Shown piece by piece: positions 1 through 8,009 of a DNA stretch of 64,000 nt. Source of the DNA: Gemmatimonadaceae bacterium. Lineage in GTDB: Bacteria; Gemmatimonadota; Gemmatimonadetes; Gemmatimonadales; Gemmatimonadaceae. A program made the translations under genes and the position numbers. The stretch is from contig DASXUN010000008.1 in NCBI GenBank assembly GCA_036504815.1, positions 1-64,000 of the forward strand. The letters are read 5' to 3'. Each line of letters starts with the position of its first letter. Within the stretch, counting starts at the first letter, position 1. The notes under the pieces were generated by a model. That model had not been told where the DNA came from. It saw only the letters and a list, made by a program, of their open reading frames with translations, and made no database searches.

Positions 1-56
1 CTCCTCGTTCCACATCTCCTCCCTCGTTCCTAGGCCTCTACCTCCTCCTCGTTCCG
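1..56. repeat. Family A intergenic repeat, C-rich arm (cut by window edge)
   Basis: The stretch carries CTCGTTCC three times plus the word GGCCTCTACC. These words recur as right arms of the complete hairpins at 6426, 46757, 58437 and 62647. It runs up to the stop codon of the peptidase gene at 57. Whether a mirrored G-rich arm precedes it cannot be seen. Confidence 0.7.
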
Positions 57-3047
57 CTACGGAGTTGCCTTTCGCTCCTCGGCCTTCTTCGCCGTCGGAT
101 CCACGAGTGATCTCCGATCCTTCAGGTGCTGTTCCATCTGCAGCCGCGGCACCCCGTCCTTCAGCCAGTCCGGCGCCGGCATGTCGCGCAGGAACGTGTC
201 GAACCACTCCTGCATGCGCACGGCGTAGTCCTTCTGGTTGGCGGGACGGGACAGGCCGTGGTTCTCGCCGACGTACTCGAGCAGCACCACATCCTTGCCC
301 AGCTCGCGCAGCGTGTTGTAGTACGTGATCCCCTGGTTGAAGTCCACCGCGCCGTCGCGGTCGTTGTGGAGGATCATGAACGGCATCTTCAGGTTGTTGG
401 CGAACCGGTTCGGCGAGTTGCGGATGTATGGGTCGGGATTGCGCGCGTAGCTGTCGCTGAACCGTCCCTGGCTCGAGATGAAGATCGGCTGGTTGGCCGA
501 GCCCGAGTTCCAGTAGACCGAACTGAACATCGAGACCATGTCGGTGAGCGGCGCGCCGGCGATGGCCGTCTTGAAGATGTCGGTCTGCGTCGTGATGAAC
601 GTCGTCTGGTAGCCGCCCCAGCTGTGCCCCTGCAGGCCGACGCGCGAGGGATCCACGATGCCGGTGGCAATGGCGGCCTTCACCGCCGGCACGACGCACG
701 CCACCGCGGAACGCCCCGGATCGTCGAGCTTGTAGGTGATGTCGGGCTGGAAGAACGCGTAGCCGCGGGACGTGTAGACCGCGGGGTTCGCGTAGCGCGT
801 CGCGTTGGGCTGCGGATAGACGTTGTAGCCCTGCGACAGCTTCTCGTAGATGTACGTCAGCGTCGGGTACTTCTTGCCGTTCTCGTAGTTGGCCGGCAGG
901 AAGAGCGCGCCCTGCAGCGTGTCGCCGTGGTCGCAGACGTAGTTGACGAGCCGCGCGCCGCTCGACCAGAGCACGTCCTTCTGCTGCGGGTTCGCGTCGG
1001 TCAACCGGCGCTCGTTGACGAGCCCCGCATCGGCGGCGTACACGTCGGGGTACTTCACGACCGTCTGCCGCGTGAAGAACCAGGTGTCGGCGTCGCGCGC
1101 CTTGCGGTAGTCCACCTTGTTCTCTTCCCAGGTGATCACCGTCGCGCCGCCCTTGATGGCGTCCACGCGCGACAGCCCTTCCTTCTTGGTCCACTCCCCG
1201 TACGTCTCGAAGAGGAGCGGCTTGGCGACGTCGATGCCGCGCTCGCGATACGGCGCACCCACGCGGGCCTGATACCGGATGCGGTCCTTGCGTCCGTTGG
1301 CCGTGAGGTTCTGCGCCGCACCCTTGAGCGGGAGCTTCCACACGTCCCAGTTGTCGCGCACCAGCAGCGCGCTCCCGTCCTTGCTCCAGCCAAGCGGCGG
1401 CGCGGCCTGCGGCTTGATGGTGTTGTGGTCGTCCTCGTCGTCCCAGAACTTCGCGTCCACGCCCGTGGTCAGCGTGCGGGTGGTGGCGGTGGCGAAGTCG
1501 TAGACCTTGTAGTCGCCGTCGTCGTAGAACGCCGCGCGCTCGCCATCGGGCGAGAAGGTGACGCCGCCGCCGAAACCGCCACCGCCGCGCAGCTTGGTCG
1601 CGAGCGGCTTCCGCGCGCCGGTGGTGATGTCGATGGCGTAGACGTCGCGGAACGCCTTGCCGTCCACGCTTGCCTGCCGCTCGTACGGCGTGATGTCGGT
1701 CCCCACCGCCCAGCGGTCGCGCGAGGCCGTCTGCACGTCGCGCACCTTGGCGTCGGCGAGCCGCACCACCTTGGCCGTGCCGACGTGGTACGCGGCGAGG
1801 TAGCTGAACGTCTTGTCCTGCGCCTCCTGCACCTGCTGCTGTGCCTGCAGGCGTGGATCCTTCCAGTGCCACAGGATGAGCGACGGCATGTCCTCGTCGG
1901 TCTGCGGCGCGGCCGCCACCTGGCCGGTGTTGCCGGCGCCTGGCGCGGTGCCACCCGGGCTGGGCGGCGTGAAGTTGCCGGCCGCTTCACGCGGACGCGG
2001 CGGACGCGGCTCGCGCAAACCAAAGTAGAGCACGGCCTGTGTCTCGCCCCAGCGCGGCGAGCGGTCGCCGCTCACCACCAGGCCACCGTCGATGCCGGCC
2101 GACTTGGCGTTGACCTCGAACGACGTCGGCGCCGCGCCGTTGAGTCCCTTGAAGCCGAGCACGCTGAACGACGTGTCGCTGGTGGCCGTGTCCACGGTGG
2201 AACGCAGGATGGCCAGCGCGTCGCCCGAGTCGATCCAGGCCAGGCGGCGGTAGCTTGCCTTCGCCGCGTCGAGCGAGCGCGTGACGCCGGTGGCGACCTC
2301 GCGCAGCTGCAGCGAGTTGCCGATGAGGTCGCGCGCGTCAAGCGTGTAGGCGAGCCAGCGTCCCGATTCATCGAACGCGAACTCGCTCACCCCCGCAATG
2401 GTGATCGGCGTGCCGCCGGCGAGGTTCACGACTTCGAGCACCGTGCCGCCGCCCGCGGGCGCGCCGCCGCCCGCGCCCCCCGCCGGCGCCGCATCGGGCG
2501 CCGTGTGATGGATGGCGATCCAATCCGACTTGTCACCGCCAAAGCGATAGGCGCGCACACGCTCGAAGTCGCGCTTGGTCCCCGTGGCGAGTTCCACCAC
2601 CGACAGCCTGTTGCTGAGCGAGGCGCGGGTGCGCCGCGCGCGCTTGGCGTCGGCCGACTTGGGATAGACCACGAACGCCGCCCACTTGCCGTTGCCCGAG
2701 AGCGAGACGGGTGCCAGCGGCAACGCGCCGCCGAAGCCGCCGAAGCCGCCGAAACCGCCCGCTGCCGGCGCCTCGCCGACCGGGAACTTCATCTCCTTGG
2801 CACCGGATGCGGTGGCGCGTATCACCACGTCGCCATCCCCCTCGTTGGGGGCGAGGACATAGGCGAACCACTTGCCGTCATTCGAAACCTGCGACGACCG
2901 AATGGACTTCCAGGTCAGCAGGTCGGTGAGCGACAACGGCTGCGGCGTGGCCGGCTTGGCCGCGGCGGGCTTCGCCGCCGTGGAGTCCTGGGCCGCGCCC
3001 AGGATCGGTGCCGCGAGAACGGCGAGGAGCACGAAGAGACGGCGCAT
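57..3047 (-). CDS. Secreted S9-family serine peptidase (prolyl oligopeptidase/DPP-like)
   Basis: This is a 996-aa exported peptidase that should cleave peptides after proline or small residues. The start at 3047 is chosen because it opens directly on a signal peptide (MRRLFVLLAVLAAPILG). The open frame 36 codons further upstream has no such signal. Residues about 40-750 form a long beta-propeller-like region with Gly-rich insertions (GGFGGFGGFGG near residue 100). The C-terminal alpha/beta-hydrolase domain holds the triad: Ser809 in GHSWGG, Asp898 in HNDRDGAVD and His930 in GENHGL. The gene is divergent from mntH with about 130 bp between them. The family call is firm; the natural substrate is unknown. 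Confidence 0.93.
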   Translation of the reverse strand: MRRLFVLLAVLAAPILGAAQDSTAAKPAAAKPATPQPLSLTDLLTWKSIRSSQVSNDGKWFAYVLAPNEGDGDVVIRATASGAKEMKFPVGEAPAAGGFGGFGGFGGALPLAPVSLSGNGKWAAFVVYPKSADAKRARRTRASLSNRLSVVELATGTKRDFERVRAYRFGGDKSDWIAIHHTAPDAAPAGGAGGGAPAGGGTVLEVVNLAGGTPITIAGVSEFAFDESGRWLAYTLDARDLIGNSLQLREVATGVTRSLDAAKASYRRLAWIDSGDALAILRSTVDTATSDTSFSVLGFKGLNGAAPTSFEVNAKSAGIDGGLVVSGDRSPRWGETQAVLYFGLREPRPPRPREAAGNFTPPSPGGTAPGAGNTGQVAAAPQTDEDMPSLILWHWKDPRLQAQQQVQEAQDKTFSYLAAYHVGTAKVVRLADAKVRDVQTASRDRWAVGTDITPYERQASVDGKAFRDVYAIDITTGARKPLATKLRGGGGFGGGVTFSPDGERAAFYDDGDYKVYDFATATTRTLTTGVDAKFWDDEDDHNTIKPQAAPPLGWSKDGSALLVRDNWDVWKLPLKGAAQNLTANGRKDRIRYQARVGAPYRERGIDVAKPLLFETYGEWTKKEGLSRVDAIKGGATVITWEENKVDYRKARDADTWFFTRQTVVKYPDVYAADAGLVNERRLTDANPQQKDVLWSSGARLVNYVCDHGDTLQGALFLPANYENGKKYPTLTYIYEKLSQGYNVYPQPNATRYANPAVYTSRGYAFFQPDITYKLDDPGRSAVACVVPAVKAAIATGIVDPSRVGLQGHSWGGYQTTFITTQTDIFKTAIAGAPLTDMVSMFSSVYWNSGSANQPIFISSQGRFSDSYARNPDPYIRNSPNRFANNLKMPFMILHNDRDGAVDFNQGITYYNTLRELGKDVVLLEYVGENHGLSRPANQKDYAVRMQEWFDTFLRDMPAPDWLKDGVPRLQMEQHLKDRRSLVDPTAKKAEERKATP

Positions 3048-3146
3048 GGGGCCTCGGGGAGGAATGCAGATGCCGTGGGGGGACAGGAAAGCTACGCACG
3101 GATGCGCGAGGGCGCTGAGCGGGACGGGCGGGCCCGGGGCGGCGCC

Positions 3147-3181
3147 TTGCGGCAAAAGTTAGTAGATACTAACTTTGATTC
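3147..3181 (+). promoter_or_regulatory. mntH promoter overlapped by a perfect MntR-type operator
   Basis: A perfect inverted repeat lies at 3155-3176: arms AAAGTTAGTA and TACTAACTTT separated by GA. It covers a possible promoter, TTGCGG (3147-3152), 17 bp, TAACTT (3170-3175). The predicted transcript start is about 3182, the GTG of mntH itself, so the mRNA would be leaderless; no Shine-Dalgarno sequence is visible. Position and symmetry fit repression by the DtxR/MntR protein encoded two genes downstream. The palindrome is seen directly; regulator and transcript start are inferred. Confidence 0.72.
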
Positions 3182-4546
3182 GTGGCCATTCCTACCTCCG
3201 CCCCTCCGCGTCCCGAATCGCCCGTCGGCGGCTTCCGGCGCGCCCGCACCGCGCCGTCGCTTTCCGAGTCGTACCGCACCATCTCGGTGGACGGCACCAC
3301 CTGGTTCCGCAAGCTGCTCGCCTTCGCCGGTCCGGGGTACCTGGTGGCCGTCGGCTACATGGACCCGGGCAACTGGGCCACCGACATCGCCGGCGGCTCG
3401 CGCTTTGGCTACACCCTGCTCAGCGTCATCCTCCTCTCCAACCTGATGGCGGTCCTGCTGCAGGGACTCTCCAGCAAGCTGGGCATCGTCACCGGACGCG
3501 ACCTCGCACAGGCCTGCCGCGACCACTACTCGCGCCCAACCGCGATCTTCCTCTGGTTCCTCTGCGAAATCGCCATCGCCGCCTGCGACCTGGCCGAGGT
3601 CATCGGCTCGGCGATCGCGCTCCACCTGCTCTTCGGCATCCCGCTGACCTGGGGCATCATCATCACCGCGGTGGATGTGCTCATCCTGCTCGCGCTGCAG
3701 CGGCGCGGCTTCCGCGTGCTCGAGGCGCTGGTCATCGTGCTGATCGCCACCATCGGCGCCTGCTTCCTCTTCGAGATGGTCATCTCGCGCCCCGACCTCG
3801 GCGCGGTGGCGCGCGGCTTCATCCCGACGCCGGAGATCGTGCGCAATCCGGAGATGCTCTACATCGCCATCGGCATCCTCGGCGCCACGGTGATGCCGCA
3901 CAACCTGTACCTCCACTCGTCGGTGGTGCAGACGCGGCGCTACGCGGAAACGGCGCAGGGGAAGCGCGAGGCGGTGCGGTTCGCGTTCATCGATTCCACC
4001 ATCGCCCTCACGTCGGCGCTGTTCATCAATGCCGCCATCCTCATCGTCGCGGCCGCCACCTTCCACACGACCGGCAACACGCAGGTGGCCGAGATCCAGG
4101 ACGCGCACAAGCTCCTCACGCCGCTGCTGGGCGTGGCCGGCGCGTCGACGGTCTTCGCGCTGGCGCTGCTGGCGAGCGGGCAGAACTCGACGCTCACCGG
4201 CACGCTCGCCGGCCAGATCGTGATGGAGGGCTTCCTGGACCTGCGTCTCCGCCCGTGGGTGCGCCGGTCCATCACGCGCGCGGTGGCCATCGTGCCGGCG
4301 GTCATCGTCAGTGTGATGTACGGCGAGAGCGGCACGGCGAGGCTCCTCATCTTCAGCCAGGTGATCCTCTCGCTGCAGCTGTCGTTCGCGGTCTTCCCGC
4401 TCGTCATCTTCACGTCGGACAAGGCCAAGATGGGTGAGTTCGCGAACCCGCCCTGGCTCAAGGGGCTGGCCTACGTGGTGGCCGGCTTCATTGCGACCCT
4501 CAACGGATGGCTGCTCGTGCAGACCATCGCGGGATGGACTTCCTGA
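3182..4546 (+). CDS. mntH: Nramp-family Mn2+/Fe2+:H+ symporter
   Basis: The 454-aa inner-membrane divalent metal importer has the full Nramp signature: DPGNW at residues 61-65 in TM1 and MPHNLYLHS at about 238-246 in TM6, which together form the metal site. About 11 hydrophobic segments follow a soluble N-terminus of roughly 45 residues. The start is GTG at 3182, immediately after the operator. The stop overlaps the next gene in a TGATG junction. The order transporter, stress protein, DtxR-type regulator points to a manganese-responsive, autoregulated operon. Confidence 0.95.
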   Translation: MAIPTSAPPRPESPVGGFRRARTAPSLSESYRTISVDGTTWFRKLLAFAGPGYLVAVGYMDPGNWATDIAGGSRFGYTLLSVILLSNLMAVLLQGLSSKLGIVTGRDLAQACRDHYSRPTAIFLWFLCEIAIAACDLAEVIGSAIALHLLFGIPLTWGIIITAVDVLILLALQRRGFRVLEALVIVLIATIGACFLFEMVISRPDLGAVARGFIPTPEIVRNPEMLYIAIGILGATVMPHNLYLHSSVVQTRRYAETAQGKREAVRFAFIDSTIALTSALFINAAILIVAAATFHTTGNTQVAEIQDAHKLLTPLLGVAGASTVFALALLASGQNSTLTGTLAGQIVMEGFLDLRLRPWVRRSITRAVAIVPAVIVSVMYGESGTARLLIFSQVILSLQLSFAVFPLVIFTSDKAKMGEFANPPWLKGLAYVVAGFIATLNGWLLVQTIAGWTS

Positions 4547-4986
4547 TGTATCACCGCATCCTCGTCCCGCTCGAGAACACGCGCACCGATCGCGTGATCG
4601 TCGCCCACGTGCGCACGCTGGCGCACCACTGCGGCGCGGCCATCATCCTCATCCATGTCGCCGACGGCTTCGCCGCGCGCAACCTGGCGCAGCTCGACCT
4701 GCGCGAGAGCGAGGAGATGCGCCGCGACCGCGCCTATCTCGACGCCGTCTGCGAGGAACTCGTCGCCGATGGGCTGACCTGCGAGGCGGTGCTGGCCTGC
4801 GGCAATCCGGCCGATGAGATCTCGTCGGCCGCCGAGCGTGAGCAGGCCGATCTCATCGCGATGGCGACGCACGGACACCGCGGGCTCAACGACCTGATTC
4901 GCGGCAGCGTCGCCAGCGAGGTCCGGCATCGCACGCACGTCCCGGTGCTGATGGTGCGGGAGGCGCAGCTGAAGGGGCCCGCGTGA
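4546..4986 (+). CDS. Universal stress protein (UspA family)
   Basis: This 146-aa single-domain Usp starts with the typical [12 protein letters not shown] strand. It ends with the nucleotide-binding loop ATHGHRGLNDLIRGSVA and the final strand PVLMVRE. The start at 4546 is preferred because its ATG shares a base with the mntH stop (TGATG). An in-frame ATG at 4534 would only add MDFL. The GTGA overlap with the regulator gene downstream completes a tightly coupled operon. An ATP-binding subtype is suggested by the Gly-rich loop, but the role in metal homeostasis is inferred only from context. Confidence 0.9.
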   Translation: MYHRILVPLENTRTDRVIVAHVRTLAHHCGAAIILIHVADGFAARNLAQLDLRESEEMRRDRAYLDAVCEELVADGLTCEAVLACGNPADEISSAAEREQADLIAMATHGHRGLNDLIRGSVASEVRHRTHVPVLMVREAQLKGPA

Positions 4987-5708
4987 CGGCGGCGCGCACG
5001 ACGCAGCGTGCGGCGCAACGCCCGGCTCACCAGGTCCGCTCGGCACCCGCATCCGCCCCGGCGCTGACGGGTCAGGCGGAGGATTATCTCAAGGCCATCT
5101 ATGAGATAGAGCGCGATGGCGAACCGGCCGGCACCACGGCCATTGCGGCGCGGCTCGGCATTGCGTCGGCCTCCGCCAGCGGCATGGTGCGGCGGCTCGC
5201 GCGGCAGAGTCTCGTGGCGGTGGAGCGGTACCACGGCGCGCGGCTCACGGCGCGTGGCCGGCGCGTGGCGCTGCAGTTGATCCGGCGGCACCGCATTCTC
5301 GAGAGCTATCTCGTCACCCGGCTCGGCTTCGGCTGGGACGGCGTGCACGACGAAGCGGAGCGCCTGGAGCATGCGGCCAGTCCGCGTTTGATCGCGTCGA
5401 TGGCGGCCGCGCTCGGCGATCCGAAGGTCGATCCGCACGGCGCGCCAATCCCGCGCCCCGACGGGACGGTGGACGACGCGCGCCTGCGGACGGTGGATGA
5501 CCTGCCGGTCGGCGCGGCGGCGCGCGTGGCGCGCATGAGCGATCGCGATCCGGCGCTGCTGCGCTACCTCGGCGAGCTCGGGATCCGCCCCGGCGCGTCG
5601 CTGCGGCTGGTGGACCGCGGGCCGTTCGACGGGCCGCTCACGGTGGCGGTGGGCCGGGCGCGGCATGTCATCGGGTCGGCGGTGGCGCGAAAGGTCTACG
5701 TGCGCTAG
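4983..5708 (+). CDS. mntR: DtxR/MntR-family metal-dependent transcriptional regulator
   Basis: The protein is 241 aa. A disordered Ala/Arg-rich N-terminus of about 28 residues precedes a winged helix-turn-helix (EDYLKAIYEIERDGEPAG, then AIAARLGIASASASGMVRRL). Next comes the dimerisation/metal domain (HRILESYLVTRLGFGWDGVHDEAERLEH) and a C-terminal FeoA/SH3-like domain (GASLRLVDRGPFDGPLTV). The three-domain layout matches full-length DtxR/IdeR and some MntR proteins. The start is a GTG that overlaps the preceding stop. The obvious target is the palindrome at 3155-3176. Mn versus Fe specificity is inferred from the mntH partner; the symbol is therefore tentative. Confidence 0.88.
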   Translation: MTAARTTQRAAQRPAHQVRSAPASAPALTGQAEDYLKAIYEIERDGEPAGTTAIAARLGIASASASGMVRRLARQSLVAVERYHGARLTARGRRVALQLIRRHRILESYLVTRLGFGWDGVHDEAERLEHAASPRLIASMAAALGDPKVDPHGAPIPRPDGTVDDARLRTVDDLPVGAAARVARMSDRDPALLRYLGELGIRPGASLRLVDRGPFDGPLTVAVGRARHVIGSAVARKVYVR

Positions 5709-5714
5709 GTCGCG

Positions 5715-5755
5715 TGGTGCGCGGGCACGGGCACGGTGGGGTGCACGGGAAGGGG
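5715..5755. repeat. Family C repeat, single arm
   Basis: A 40-nt stretch with GGGCACGGGCACGGTGGGG and a GGGAAGGGGA tail. It aligns over its whole length with the copy inside the coding sequence at 32853-32893 and with arms of the long hairpin at 12044-12236. It sits just downstream of the regulator stop codon. No mirrored arm is visible here. Confidence 0.65.
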
Positions 5756-5765
5756 AATACCCCAC

Positions 5766-5794
5766 TTGCGTGAATCTCACTACTAAGCTAATAT
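5766..5794 (+). promoter_or_regulatory. Predicted sigma70-type promoter of the YceI gene
   Basis: TTGCGT at 5766-5771, a 17-bp spacer, then TAATAT at 5789-5794. The predicted start is about 5801, leaving a 60-nt leader before the ATG at 5862. The segment is much more AT-rich than its surroundings. Confidence 0.6.
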
Positions 5795-5861
5795 TCCCTC
5801 CGTCACCCCCGGCCCCCCGGCGGGGCACCCTGGACCCTGAAGGACTACGGAGTATTGACGG

Positions 5862-6425
5862 ATGCGCTCAGTGGCTGGCTTGTTCGCTCTGCTCGTCGCC
5901 ACGGCGGCGGGTGCGCAGGATGCGAAGTTCGTGAAGGATGCGGCACACAGCGAGATCAACTTCGTGGCCGAGTCGCGCCTGCTAGACGCGCACGGCTACT
6001 GGGAGAAGTGGGACGCCGACATCAGCTTCGATCCGACCGACTGGCAGAAAGCGTCGGTGCGCCTGGTGATCGATGCCAAGAGTATCAACACCCGCGTGTC
6101 GGCGCGCGACACTCACCTGCGCAGCAAGGATTTCTTCGCCACCGACTCCTTCCCGCAGATCACCTTCGTCTCGAAGATCGTGAACAAGGTGGGCGACGCG
6201 AAGGTCAACATCACGGGCGACCTGACCATCCGCGGCGTCACCAAGCCGGTGACCATCCCGGGAACGCTCGTTTTCTATGACGAGAAGGCGAAGATGGGGC
6301 GGATGAAGGGGCAGTTCACCATCGTGCGCTCCGAGTACGGCGTGAGCTTCAACTCGTCGATGAACCCCATCGCCGACGAAGTGCCGGTGACGTTTGACAT
6401 TTCGTTCAAGGCGGCGCAGAAGTAA
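5862..6425 (+). CDS. YceI-family periplasmic protein
   Basis: The 187-aa lipocalin-like protein probably binds an isoprenoid or similar amphiphile in the periplasm. A signal peptide (MRSVAGLFALLVATAAGA) is followed by the YceI pattern: DAAHSEINFVAESRLLDAHGYW, SINTRVSARDTHLRSKDFFATDSFPQITF, LTIRGVTKPVTIPG and YGVSFN. GGAG lies about 9 nt upstream of the ATG. The gene is transcribed from its own promoter (5766-5794). A long family A hairpin begins directly after the stop and may act as terminator. The family is certain; the ligand is not known. Confidence 0.92.
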   Translation: MRSVAGLFALLVATAAGAQDAKFVKDAAHSEINFVAESRLLDAHGYWEKWDADISFDPTDWQKASVRLVIDAKSINTRVSARDTHLRSKDFFATDSFPQITFVSKIVNKVGDAKVNITGDLTIRGVTKPVTIPGTLVFYDEKAKMGRMKGQFTIVRSEYGVSFNSSMNPIADEVPVTFDISFKAAQK

Positions 6426-6580
6426 CGGAGACGGCGAGCGGAACGAGGACGGGGTAGAGGCTCGGCGAGGCGGAACGAGGTGCGGAACGAGGAGGGAGGT
6501 CGCTGGTGCGCCAGGGACCTCCCTCCTCGTTCCACCCCTCCTCGCCCCTCGCCAGGCCTCTACCCCCTCCTCGTTCCGCC
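6426..6580. repeat. Family A long inverted repeat (complete copy)
   Basis: The inner stem is a perfect 18-bp match, left arm GGAACGAGGAGGGAGGTC. The loop contains its own small hairpin (CTGG, TGCG, CCAG). Further out, GGCGAGG pairs with CCTCGCC, and GGGGTAGAGGC pairs with GCCTCTACCCC. The element fills the gap between the YceI stop and the methyltransferase start. It may end the upstream transcript. Confidence 0.85.
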
Positions 6581-6591
6581 ATATTGTTGTC

Positions 6592-7416
6592 GTGCTTACC
6601 ATCCACCACGCCGACAACCTCAAGGCCCTCGCCGCCTATCCCGACGCGAGCTTCGCCCTGATCTACATCGATCCGCCTTTCAACACCGGCCGCTCGCAGG
6701 TGCGAACGAGCTGGAAGGCGCAACGGGTCGCGCGGGGCGGGCGCGTGGCGTTCAACGGCAAGCGGTATGCGCAAGTGCGCACGGGAAGCCGCTCCTTCGA
6801 CGACGCCTTCGACGACTACCTGGCCTTTCTCGAGCCGCGGCTGGTCGAGGCACGGCGCCTGCTGACGCCCACCGGATCGCTGTTCGTGCACCTCGACTAC
6901 CGCGAGGTGCATTACGCCAAGGTGATGCTCGACCGGATCTTCGGGCGCGCCTCGTTCATCAACGAGATCATCTGGGCGTACGACTACGGCGCGCGCACCA
7001 ACAAGCGTTGGAGCCCCAAGCACGACAACCTCCTCTGGTACGCGCGCGACCCGAAGCGCTACACCTTCAACCAGGACGCAGCCGACCGCGTCCCCTACAT
7101 GGCGCCGGGCCTGGTGGGAGCGGAGAAGGCGGCGCGCGGGAAGGTGCCCACCGACACATGGTGGCATACCATCGTGAGCCCGACCGGCAAGGAGAAGACC
7201 GGTTATCCGGCGCAGAAGCCGCTGGGAATTCTCGAGCGGATCGTGCGCGTGCACTCCAAGCCCGGCGACCGCCTGCTCGACTTCTTCGCAGGGAGCGGCT
7301 CCTTTGGCGATGCGGCCGACCGCAACGACCGCGACTGCGTGCTGGTTGACGCGAGCCGCGCGGCGATGACCGTGATGAAGAAGCGGTTCCGGGGGCGCGA
7401 CGTGAAATTCGTGTGA
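6592..7416 (+). CDS. Orphan beta-class DNA methyltransferase
   Basis: This 274-aa DNA amino-methyltransferase has the catalytic motif first (IDPPFNTG, Asp27 to Phe30) and the AdoMet-binding motif last (LLDFFAGSGSFGDAA, from residue 228). That order is typical of beta-class enzymes such as type III Mod or CcrM-like proteins. PAQKPLGILERIVRVHSKPGD precedes the FxGxG motif, as expected. Start: GTG at 6592, 12 nt after a family A hairpin and without a visible ribosome binding site; TTG codons just upstream are alternatives. No restriction enzyme or specificity subunit is adjacent, so a regulatory or solitary methylase is likely. The recognition site cannot be read from sequence. Confidence 0.88.
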   Translation: MLTIHHADNLKALAAYPDASFALIYIDPPFNTGRSQVRTSWKAQRVARGGRVAFNGKRYAQVRTGSRSFDDAFDDYLAFLEPRLVEARRLLTPTGSLFVHLDYREVHYAKVMLDRIFGRASFINEIIWAYDYGARTNKRWSPKHDNLLWYARDPKRYTFNQDAADRVPYMAPGLVGAEKAARGKVPTDTWWHTIVSPTGKEKTGYPAQKPLGILERIVRVHSKPGDRLLDFFAGSGSFGDAADRNDRDCVLVDASRAAMTVMKKRFRGRDVKFV

Positions 7417-7433
7417 GGCGGGAGACGACAACC

Positions 7434-7480
7434 GCCGTGTATGTCCGTGCTGCTCCGTGTAATCCGTGGTATTCCGTCGC
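7434..7480. repeat. Short tandem words of TCCGTG type
   Basis: TCCGTG or close variants occur five times within about 45 nt between the convergent methyltransferase and PH-like gene. No mirrored arm is visible. The style resembles single arms of the other intergenic repeat families, but only one copy occurs in this window. Confidence 0.45.
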
Positions 7481-7482
7481 CG

Positions 7483-7977
7483 CTACCTTGTCCGCCGCGC
7501 CGCCTCCCACGCGCTCCGCAATTCGGCCACCTCATCCGCTTCCGTCGGCAGCAGCGACCATGTGGTCGGCGGCAGGAACATCACGGCGTCGCCAAACTCG
7601 GTGGGCGACTCGAACTTGATGGTGTACGTCTTGGGGTTCGTGAAGCTCGGCCCGTCGATGGCCCGCACCGCCGACAGCGGGACGCGGATCTCGTAGCGGA
7701 AGTTCGAGATGATCAGTTCGTCGTCGTCGAGGACGACGTGCTTCAGCGGCACCACCGTCACCCAGAGAATGGCGAGCACGGGGATCGCGCCGACGAGCAT
7801 CATGAGCAGGAACGCCGTCGGCGACAGGCCGTTCAGGTGCATATGCGGACTGTCGAGTCCAAGGATATAGGGCGACGCCCCGCCAACGATCATGCTTCCC
7901 ATGACGAGCACGGGAAGCAGGACCTTGTAGGTGAAGGTCGATCGCGATGACAGCGACTTGGCCAGTCCAGCCTCCAT
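7483..7977 (-). CDS. Two-TM membrane protein with bacterial PH-like domain
   Basis: The 164-aa protein has two hydrophobic segments near residues 18-40 and 52-76. A compact beta-rich region follows (VVLDDDELIISNFRYEIRVPLSAVRAIDG). It resembles bacterial Pleckstrin-homology domains, where a short hydrophobic hairpin is followed by a 'VxxxxLxxxxxxxxxxIPxxxI' pattern. It is the last gene of the SPFH operon, 32 nt after the hydrolase. No specific function can be assigned; a structural role at the membrane is inferred. Confidence 0.75.
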   Translation of the reverse strand: MEAGLAKSLSSRSTFTYKVLLPVLVMGSMIVGGASPYILGLDSPHMHLNGLSPTAFLLMMLVGAIPVLAILWVTVVPLKHVVLDDDELIISNFRYEIRVPLSAVRAIDGPSFTNPKTYTIKFESPTEFGDAVMFLPPTTWSLLPTEADEVAELRSAWEAARRTR

Positions 7978-8009
7978 GTCCGGGGCGCCCCGGTGTTCGG
8001 GGAACGCCG

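Noticed and set aside
126-3446. Very long open frame antisense to the S9 peptidase (1106 codons)
   Set aside because: Its product is Arg/Val/His-rich without a domain; the other strand has a signal peptide and a full catalytic triad. Long antisense frames are expected in GC-rich DNA.
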